Of a stretch of DNA of 64,000 nucleotides, positions 53,942-61,039 are shown piece after piece. Both the position numbers and the translations under genes were made by a program. Under the pieces are notes generated by a model, which was not told the DNA's origin, did no database searches, and saw only the letters and a program-made list of their open reading frames with translations. Within the stretch, counting starts at the first letter, position 1; each line of letters begins with the position of its first letter. The stretch is taken from the NCBI RefSeq assembly GCF_003171515.1, contig NC_089390.1, positions 9,366,274 through 9,430,273 on the forward strand. Reading direction: 5' to 3'. The stretch comes from Pyrenophora tritici-repentis. Taxonomy: Eukaryota; Ascomycota; Dothideomycetes; Pleosporales; Pleosporaceae.

Positions 53942-54511
53942 ATGGTTTCCAGAAGTACCGCCCATCGTCATACCCTTGGTGACCGAATCAACCTAGTCGG
54001 TACAATCGCGATGGTGTCTTGTCAATATTGTGCGAAGCGGGGGCTCGAGTGTCGGATGTCGTCGTTAAAGAAAGAATGTGGAAATTGTTATCGCAACGGT
54101 GTGAAGTCGTGCGTTCCTGTGGAAGTTCCTGTCCCGAACTTTGAAAAGTTGGACAAGGAGATGGCGCGTCTTGAACAACAAGAGGCCGAAGCGGATGCTG
54201 CAGAGTCTGCGGCATTGGATGCTTTGATGGCTGCGCGTGCGAAGAAGGATCGTCTTCGCAAGCAGCGTAAGCAGTTAAAGCGTCGTGAGCAAGAATGGGT
54301 TGATGAGTCGGGAAGGTTTGTTGAGGATATCGAGGCGTTGGAAGCGGTTGAGGCGTTGAATCGAGAGGTAGCGCATCTGGAAGACGGTCTTATGCCTGGT
54401 ACTTTGGCATTGGATTGGGGCGTCTTCATGCCTACTTTCTCTGGGGATGATTCCGAGTTCGCCGGTCTTGATTACGGTGGTACTGCGCAAGTAGCTGGCG
54501 GCAGTTCGTAA
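53942..54511 (+). CDS. Antisense accessory ORF of the Gypsy element with Zn2Cys6-like motif and coiled coil
   Basis: 189 residues, or 166 from Met24 at 54011, which directly precedes the Cys region. The motif C-x2-C-x6-C-x8-C-x2-C-x7-C (CQYCAKRGLEC ... CGNCYRNGVKSC) fits a fungal binuclear zinc cluster. A long Glu/Lys/Ala-rich coiled coil follows (FEKLDKEMARLEQQEAEADA onward). The tail is acidic, ending FSGDDSEFAGLDYGG, like an activation domain. It runs opposite to gag/pol, starts 45 bases inside the 3' LTR and overlaps the pol 3' end by 80 bases. It could be a retrotransposon-borne regulator or a captured host fragment. Function is unknown. Confidence 0.65.
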   Translation: MVSRSTAHRHTLGDRINLVGTIAMVSCQYCAKRGLECRMSSLKKECGNCYRNGVKSCVPVEVPVPNFEKLDKEMARLEQQEAEADAAESAALDALMAARAKKDRLRKQRKQLKRREQEWVDESGRFVEDIEALEAVEALNREVAHLEDGLMPGTLALDWGVFMPTFSGDDSEFAGLDYGGTAQVAGGSS

Positions 54512-57500
54512 GGTTTGTGTCCGGTTCCCAAGTGTTCTCGCTGTCTGGGTATCCTAACCATTTGACTAGGTATTCTGTGCCGTTGTCCACAACTCTGTGT
54601 GTGACAATGTTCTCGACTTCAAATTCGTTTTCTTCTTCCGTTTCGTAGTGGAAGGTTTTCTGTAATGGCGTATCTGGGTGTGCTGGTTCTAAGAGGCTTA
54701 CATGGAACCTGGGATGTATTCTAGCGTCTGGTGGAAGGTCGAGTGTGTACGTAACTGGTCCTTTCCGATTGAGAATCAAAAATGGTCCGACTTTGACGTT
54801 GTCGAGTCCTTTGCTTGGTCGTTTCGTGCGAAGATTCTTCGTGCGTAGATAAACTTTATCCCCCCTCTTTAGCTGAGGTGCCATTTTTCGTTTCTTGTTG
54901 ACATATGAAATGCTTTGTCGTTGTGCTGTCTCGAGTTTGCTCTGTAGCAACTCATGTACTGCCTTCAGCTCCTCGGCTGTGGCGATAGCTGCTTCCGTTT
55001 TCTGGCTTGGAAGTGTGCGTGTAAAGAGATTTGGGTGTCTTCCGTGGTTTGCATAGAACGGAGTTTGTCCTGTAGACTCTGAAAGCTTGTTATTGTATGC
55101 CATTTGTGCCATAGGCAGAAGCGAAACCCAGTTGGTTTGCTGATGATTGACGTATATCCTGAGATATGCTTTCATGGTTCTGTTCGTTCTTTCTGTCTGT
55201 CCGTCTGTCTGCGGATGAAACGCTGTTGATAGCTTGCGTTTTGTACCGATCGCGGCCAAAAGTGTCGTCCAAAAGTTTGAAGTGAAGAGCTTGTCTCTGT
55301 CGCTTATAATTGACTTTGGGATGCCGTGATGTCTGATGATTCGATCGTTGATGATGTGAGCCAGATGTACTGCCGTGAAATCGTTTCTAAACGGGATGTA
55401 CTCTGCTTGCTTGGTGAATCGATCGATTACAACGAGTATTGCGTTGTATCCTATGTTTGTCGCTGGGTCTCTTGAGACTGGTAAACCTGTGACAAAGTCC
55501 ATAGAGATGTCTGCCCAAGGTTCTGTGGGTAGCTCTAATGCTTGCATCTCGCCGTAAGGTGCGTGTGTGTCGTGTTTGTTCTTCTGACATTCTGCACATT
55601 TTGCGATGAATGAGGTAACCTTTTCCTTCATTCCTGGGAACTCGTAGTTGCGTCTGATGAGTTCCATTGTTCTGGTAATGCCCGGGTGACCGTGTACAGG
55701 GTCGTCGTGGTGTTGTTGAATAATTGCTTCTTGCAGTTCTTCCGGTACATTGTTTCCGATGTGAAGGATAGCGTTCAGTGTCTTTGCTGGTCCTAGCGAT
55801 CCGTCCTTGTTAACCTTAAGTATCGCGGTGTCGATGACTTCCTTGGTGCCTGCGATATCTGGTCTTCGGCTGAGAGCGTCTGCTCTGCCGTTCTCTTTTC
55901 CTGGTGTGTACACAATCTTGAACTTGTATTGTCCGAGTAGTTCTGACCATCTTACTTGTCTGCGGTTGAGTACTTTGGTGGTCGTAAAGTTCACTAGATT
56001 TTTGTGATCTGTGTATATCGTAAGTTCCGAGCAGCTTTCTGCGTATACTCTCCAGTGTTGTAAGCATGCGACAATAGCTAGTAGCTCCTTGTCGTGAACG
56101 TCGTATCGTTCTTCTGGTCCTGAGAATTTGCGAGAGTAGTAGGCGATGGGGTGCCATTTGCCTTCGTGCAATTGGCTTGCGCATCCGCCTAGCGCGAGAT
56201 CCGATGCGTCGGTCTCAAAGCGTAATGGGTGTCCTGCTTGGAATATTCGAAAGCATGGTGGTTCTATGCTTGCTTTCTTAAGCGTTTGGAATGCGTTCTC
56301 TGCTTCCTTGCTCCACTTAAAGGGTACGTCCTTTCTTGTGAGTTTTGTCAAAGGGATGGCGATGTTTGAGAAGTCCTTGATGAACTGTCGGTTGAAGTTC
56401 AAGAATCCTAAGAAGGACTGTATCTGTACAACTGTTGTCGGTGTTGGCCAATCCTTGATAACCTGAATTTTTTCTTCGCTCATTTGTACTCCGTCCGCTC
56501 CTACTACATAGCCTAAGAAGTTGACCTTAGTCTTGTGAAATTCACACTTCTCTGGTTTGAGTCGGAGGTTGAACTGCTCAAGGGCCCTTAGTACCGTCTT
56601 GACATGTTCAACATGGTCCTCTAAAGTCTCGGAGTAGACGAGAATGTCGTCTAGATAAGCTATGACAAAGATGTCTAGATGTGCTCTCAACACGTTGTTG
56701 ATGAGTTCTTGGAATGTTGCTGGGGCGTTCGTGAGCCCAAACGGCATAACTGTGTATTCGTAGTGTCCGTATCTTGATCGGAACGCCGTTTTCCATTCCT
56801 CACCTTTCGCTATGCGAATCAGGTGGTATCCATCTCGAAGATCTAATGCTGTAAAGATCTTTGCGCGAGATAATCGATCCCGTAATTCTGTAATGTTCGG
56901 TAAGGGGTATCGATTCTTGATTGTGATGTCGTTGAGCTTGCGATAATCTACACATAGTCGTAGTTTTCCGTCTTTTTTCGGGACAAACATGATTGGATAT
57001 CCTGCTGGTGACTTCGATGGTCGGATATATTTCTTTGCTAGGCTTGTCTTGATGTAGTCGCGTAACGTGCTCAATTCTTTTTCCGATAGTCCGTATATTG
57101 GGCCGAAAGTCGGTTTCTTTCCTTCCTGTAAGACAATCTTGTGGTCCCAGGGTTGGTGCTTTGGCAATGCTTGTTCATCTGCCACTTCCCGGAATAGATG
57201 TTCGAATTCTTTGTATTCTGCGGGGATCTTAGGAGTTGCGCGTTTCTCCAAAACTCTAGTCTGTCGACCCGGTGGCTCCGTTCCGGCGTCTGCTGAGTCG
57301 GACCCTTGTTTCTTAAGGCCGTCCTTTGTCGAGGCTCGCTTTTTCTTTGCGATGTTATTCAGTTTCCTCTCATCTACCATCGTACTCTGACAATGCGTAG
57401 GCTGGCTTGTGGTTGCGTCCGTTCCACAGCACTCGAATGAGAACGTCTTCGACTTCCAGTCGATCCGTGGGTTGTGTTCTCGTAACCATGGAAGTCCTAA

Positions 57501-57893
57501 TATGATGTCGTGGGTAGCTAGTCCGAAGACATCTAGGTCTATCTTCTCTTGGTGTCCTTGGATGTTGAGCGTCACTTGTCTGACCTCGTGGGTGATCTCT
57601 TGTTCACCTGGCATTGGCTCTCCGTTGGCCACATGTAGTGGGTAAGCTTCTTGTTTCCGTAGCGGCTTCAGTCCGGCTGAAGACGCTGCGTGCGCTGAAA
57701 CGTAGTTGGCTTGTGATCCCGAATCTACTAATGCCTTCATCCACCTCCCTTCAAGCTTCACCTGAAGCTTGATGAGGTCTAAGGAGTTTACTGAGTTAAT
57801 CTCCTTGCCGGGCCGCTCTGGGCCGGGTGCTGGCCTAAAAAAGCCTGATTTCCAAATCCATGGAATCCTTTGGCTATCGCATGAAGGTCGCAT
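54432..57893 (-). CDS. pol: Gypsy pol (protease, RT, RNase H, integrase, chromodomain)
   Basis: About 1153 residues in the -1 frame relative to gag with a 106-base overlap. Order: protease (ALVDSGSQANYVS), RT (LRLCVDYRKLN, VIAYLDDILVYSE), RNase H (RFETDASDLALGG, YTDHKNL), zinc HHCC (HGHPGITR, CAECQKNKH), integrase core (ISMDFVTGLP, SDRDKLFTS, HPQTDGQTERTNRT), and a C-terminal chromodomain (TEYLVKWLGYPDSENTWEP). No internal stops. The chromodomain marks it as a chromovirus that targets chromatin marks. Confidence 0.95.
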   Translation of the reverse strand: MRPSCDSQRIPWIWKSGFFRPAPGPERPGKEINSVNSLDLIKLQVKLEGRWMKALVDSGSQANYVSAHAASSAGLKPLRKQEAYPLHVANGEPMPGEQEITHEVRQVTLNIQGHQEKIDLDVFGLATHDIILGLPWLREHNPRIDWKSKTFSFECCGTDATTSQPTHCQSTMVDERKLNNIAKKKRASTKDGLKKQGSDSADAGTEPPGRQTRVLEKRATPKIPAEYKEFEHLFREVADEQALPKHQPWDHKIVLQEGKKPTFGPIYGLSEKELSTLRDYIKTSLAKKYIRPSKSPAGYPIMFVPKKDGKLRLCVDYRKLNDITIKNRYPLPNITELRDRLSRAKIFTALDLRDGYHLIRIAKGEEWKTAFRSRYGHYEYTVMPFGLTNAPATFQELINNVLRAHLDIFVIAYLDDILVYSETLEDHVEHVKTVLRALEQFNLRLKPEKCEFHKTKVNFLGYVVGADGVQMSEEKIQVIKDWPTPTTVVQIQSFLGFLNFNRQFIKDFSNIAIPLTKLTRKDVPFKWSKEAENAFQTLKKASIEPPCFRIFQAGHPLRFETDASDLALGGCASQLHEGKWHPIAYYSRKFSGPEERYDVHDKELLAIVACLQHWRVYAESCSELTIYTDHKNLVNFTTTKVLNRRQVRWSELLGQYKFKIVYTPGKENGRADALSRRPDIAGTKEVIDTAILKVNKDGSLGPAKTLNAILHIGNNVPEELQEAIIQQHHDDPVHGHPGITRTMELIRRNYEFPGMKEKVTSFIAKCAECQKNKHDTHAPYGEMQALELPTEPWADISMDFVTGLPVSRDPATNIGYNAILVVIDRFTKQAEYIPFRNDFTAVHLAHIINDRIIRHHGIPKSIISDRDKLFTSNFWTTLLAAIGTKRKLSTAFHPQTDGQTERTNRTMKAYLRIYVNHQQTNWVSLLPMAQMAYNNKLSESTGQTPFYANHGRHPNLFTRTLPSQKTEAAIATAEELKAVHELLQSKLETAQRQSISYVNKKRKMAPQLKRGDKVYLRTKNLRTKRPSKGLDNVKVGPFLILNRKGPVTYTLDLPPDARIHPRFHVSLLEPAHPDTPLQKTFHYETEEENEFEVENIVTHRVVDNGTEYLVKWLGYPDSENTWEPDTNLTNCRQLLAQYHRNQDRRTRNHPQRK

Positions 57894-59743
57894 TCTTTGC
57901 TAAGGCACGTTTGCCAGTTGGGTTGTTGACATTCCCAAGCGTCTCCTTCATCGTATTCTTTTAGCCATACTGTTTGCATCTGATCGATTTCTTCGGGGTT
58001 GTCGTGACCTGGGAAGTATGTTTTTTCCCTTTTGTCCCATAAATGTATTGGGCATAGGTCGTTTTTGCAGTCGAAGAATTGCCACTTGCAGCGGTACGAT
58101 CGTTTGGTTTCTTCTGGGAACCATCCTGATCCGGACTTATCCGAGTAGTGTACTCTGCAATGGTCGTGAATGCATGTAACCCATGATAATTTCTCGTGTT
58201 CTGGGTTCCTAGGGTCCATCCAGTAGTCGTATTCCTTTGATCTACTGATGTCCTTGGCCTTTCTCTTGTGGCCGTGTTGGAAGGTCTTCCAATTGTTCCT
58301 GGTCTGGCAGAGTTCGTCGTAGATCTCTTGCTTCTCTTTTTCCGAGATTGGCAACGTTGGTTCTTCCCATGATTGAATTGCGTCTTCGATCCAGCTTAGT
58401 TCCCATGTTGTTGGTAGGAACTTCAATATTTCGGTTGAAATGGTTTCCTTATTTTGTTGTACTTCTAGTGACAATCGGTAGAAGTCTTGTCGCATAGCAG
58501 CCATAATGTTGGGTTCCTCGCAGGCGTACTCGATGTTAGCCTTGTTGAGGTGTCGTAGTAGCTGGTTGATTTGTCCTGCGAGCTTGTAGAACTCTTCTTC
58601 CTGTACATAAGGTGTGGATGGCCTGTTGATTTCTTCGAACGTGGCCATCTTGCCGAATTTGGTCTGGTCGATTTCCGTAGCCTCTAAGTCCTTGGACTCA
58701 TCTTCGAGCATGTCGTACTCCGAAGTGGGCTGTTCTTCTTCTGAGTCTGATTCCACGAGTGTGAGGTTATCCAATCCCAAAACGCTTTCCTGCGTGTTGA
58801 TTTCGATGGTTGGTTTAGATATGACATTCCATGTCTCGTGTCGCTCAGTGGGTACTGCTTTGTGGATAACGTTGAGTTGTCTAACCACCTTGTTCTTGCT
58901 GTGGCAGTCCCTAGCCATGTGACCTTTCTTGTCACAGTTATAACAAGTGATCTCCTTCTTGTTATACGGCTTCTTCTTGTCGTTCCTGCCGAAACTCTTG
59001 CCTTTGTTGATGTTGTCCAGTTGCATTGCATCAGGGTCGTGCCAGTTGTTACCGGCGGAGGGTACAACACCTCCAGGTGTCGTCCGATATCCTGGTTTCT
59101 TCTTAAAGAATCGTCCCTTTGTGCGTTGCACTGACTGGTTGGCTCTAACCGGTCGGATTTCCTGCTGCAATTCGTAGAGTGCGTTGTCGATACGAATTGA
59201 TTCTCGGATGAGATCCTGTAGTTTGTTGATTGCCACGCCGCTTCGCATAAGCTCTTCTTTGACTCTTTCCTTAAGTCCTTGTCGGTACATAACCCTTAAT
59301 GCCTTGTCGTCCCAGTCGGTCTTCAGGGCATGTCCCTGGAAGATACTGGCGTAGTCGGCGACTGATTGGGTTTGTTTGAGCTGTTGGATTGCACGATCTG
59401 CCTTAGATTCTTCGTTGATGACTCCGAATTGCTGTCTAAGCTTGTCTTTGAAGGTTGGATGGTCTTCAAACATTCGTTCAATATCGTCGTCGTCATCGTT
59501 GTCGTCCATGTATTTGTTGAGGTAAGGCTTGATCCAGGTGGCGGCAGTTCCTCGCATGTAACTTGCCATGAGCAGTCCACGATCAGTAGGGTCGACCTTC
59601 TCATCTTCAAACCTGAAGAAGAGATCGAACTGGAGAATCCAGTCTTCGAGCTTGTGTCGATCGCCGTGAAATAGATCGGGTCTGGCCACCTTGGTGCGGC
59701 TTGACGAAGTTTCGTTAGGTGTGTTCATCGGGGTGTCACTCAT
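57788..59743 (-). CDS. gag: Gypsy gag
   Basis: 651 residues from the ATG at 59743, only 17 bases inside the 5' LTR. Retrotransposon gag domain: RPDLFHGDRHKLEDWILQFD, then YMRGTAATWIKPYL. The CCHC knuckle is CYNCDKKGHMARDC. An acidic region and a long Trp-rich C-terminal extension follow. Pol follows by frameshift. Confidence 0.92.
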   Translation of the reverse strand: MSDTPMNTPNETSSSRTKVARPDLFHGDRHKLEDWILQFDLFFRFEDEKVDPTDRGLLMASYMRGTAATWIKPYLNKYMDDNDDDDDIERMFEDHPTFKDKLRQQFGVINEESKADRAIQQLKQTQSVADYASIFQGHALKTDWDDKALRVMYRQGLKERVKEELMRSGVAINKLQDLIRESIRIDNALYELQQEIRPVRANQSVQRTKGRFFKKKPGYRTTPGGVVPSAGNNWHDPDAMQLDNINKGKSFGRNDKKKPYNKKEITCYNCDKKGHMARDCHSKNKVVRQLNVIHKAVPTERHETWNVISKPTIEINTQESVLGLDNLTLVESDSEEEQPTSEYDMLEDESKDLEATEIDQTKFGKMATFEEINRPSTPYVQEEEFYKLAGQINQLLRHLNKANIEYACEEPNIMAAMRQDFYRLSLEVQQNKETISTEILKFLPTTWELSWIEDAIQSWEEPTLPISEKEKQEIYDELCQTRNNWKTFQHGHKRKAKDISRSKEYDYWMDPRNPEHEKLSWVTCIHDHCRVHYSDKSGSGWFPEETKRSYRCKWQFFDCKNDLCPIHLWDKREKTYFPGHDNPEEIDQMQTVWLKEYDEGDAWECQQPNWQTCLSKECDLHAIAKGFHGFGNQAFLGQHPAQSGPARRLTQ

Positions 59744-59760
59744 CTTGAGGGTGTTCAAAG

Positions 59761-60212
59761 TGTGAAGGTCGTCCGAAGATGATCTTGGGTTGGTTCTCGG
59801 GGATAGAGTGATGCGATGGACACGAGGGTGTATAGCACGATTGGTAGATCGATGTAATATACGGGGAGTTGAGAATCAAGTACTAATCCTTAGATTTCAA
59901 AGTTGAACACAATGAACCGTAAGGGCTCATTGCCTATTGTTATATACTAACGAATGTCCTATGTCCTATACGTCCTACGTTGTCCTACACTGTCCCATGC
60001 GTGGGACATCGTGGTACATCGTGGGATTCCTTGGGACACACGTGACATGTCCCATGGTGGCGTTCCGCCAAGCTTTGTGGGATGCGGGGCAGGCTTACGT
60101 CATTGGTCCTTGTACACCTTTGTACGCCTTTGTCTGAGAAGGGATTCCGACAAGGTCTCCATCCTTCTGCCCTTCATATCTTGCACTGTGTCCTCTCCTT
60201 AGGTTCGTAACA
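59761..60212 (-). repeat. Gypsy 5' LTR with TATA box
   Basis: Identical by eye to the LTR at 53445. On the minus strand TATATAA lies at 59946-59940. The predicted transcript start region contains GTGTTCAA (59910-59903), complementary to the sequence just inside the LTR. Confidence 0.95.
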
Positions 60213-60217
60213 TTGGA

Positions 60218-60820
60218 TTGTTTTTTGGATTTTGAGTGGGAATTTTGCTGAGTAGGTCTTTTTGTTTAGATTAGTTGCTCTTGTTTTGTATTTTTGGTAC
60301 TCTTGGCATTGTTCGGTTTGTTCGATCTTTTTAATAACAGTGCCTAGGTAGGCAATGCTTTTTGTTGATGATTGTGGGACTTCTTTAGTAGCTTCTTTTG
60401 CAAGGTAGTCTGCTCTTTTATTCCCTACTATGTCTGTGTGTCCGGGTGCCCACAGTAAGTGGATAGTAGCCTGTTTTTGTCGGATTGTTTTTGCTGCTTT
60501 TAGGCATCGTAGTTGCCATTGTTGTCCTAGGTTATCTAATAGGTTTTTAAGCCTATAGATTGCTGCCTAATTGTCTGCGTAGATCTCGAATTCTTAGTCT
60601 CTTGTAGCTGTCTTTGCTGCGTATTTAAAAGCTAGAGTAATGCCTTCTAGTTCACCGTTGTAAACTAGTTAGTATTCCCCTATATTGGTCTTTTCTGAGT
60701 AGATCTCTTGCTAGGTTGAGTTGTAGGCTACGATGCCAACACCTATACTATTTTTATCTTTTATTTGTGAGGCGTCTGAGTAGATTGTAGTGCAGTTATC
60801 TAGCCTAGTTTTAATGTAGG
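60218..60820 (-). pseudogene. LINE RNase H domain fragment (Tad-like), RIP-mutated
   Basis: Minus-strand translation gives YSDASQIKDKNSIGVGIVAY, YNGELEGITLAFKYAAK, EFEIYADN and LLWAPGHTDIVGNKRADYLA, the RNase H of fungal Tad LINEs. Stops interrupt it at 60669-60671, 60594-60596 and 60567-60569. At two of these a conserved Gln is expected (CAA to TAA, CAG to TAG). Confidence 0.85.
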
Positions 60821-60984
60821 TGTCAGATATAATGAGATATTGCACAAAAGTGATGGATGTTGATGATTGTGTGTATTGTGTTCTGTCTATCGTGTGTCCG
60901 CGCTTGTGGCCCTCTTGAGGGGCGCACTGATCCTCTCTACGCTGATTGGTTGCTGCCAACGTCGAGTAACCCTGCTATCTGACA
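60821..60984 (-). repeat. Copia-2 3' LTR
   Basis: 164 bases, TGTCAGATAT...CTATCTGACA, with matching inverted ends. The polypurine tract GAGGGGGTG abuts it on the minus strand. GTAGG at 60816-60820 should be one copy of the target duplication. Confidence 0.85.
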
Positions 60985-61039
60985 CACCCCCTCAGCTTGG
61001 AAGCCCTGATTGCAAGCTGCGTAAACTGGTTAATCGATC

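Larger units (their letters stand above)
53445..60212 (-). mobile_element. Complete Ty3/Gypsy chromovirus LTR retrotransposon
   Basis: 6768 bases, two 452-base LTRs identical by eye, TG...CA ends, and a TTGGA duplication (53440-53444, 60213-60217). gag and pol are open; pol ends in a chromodomain. An extra ORF runs on the opposite strand next to the 3' LTR. It is inserted in the LINE after the RNase H domain. Confidence 0.96.
46811..60820 (-). mobile_element. Old Tad-like LINE remnant, split by LTR insertions
   Basis: Minus-strand LINE sequence survives at 60820-60213 (RNase H), 53444-52853 (C-terminal Cys/His region and 3' end), and a (TAA)n-type tail around 52848-52862 and 46811-46820. Everything else in this range is inserted Copia and Gypsy DNA. 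Many in-frame stops replace CAG/CAA codons, as expected from RIP. Confidence 0.8.
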
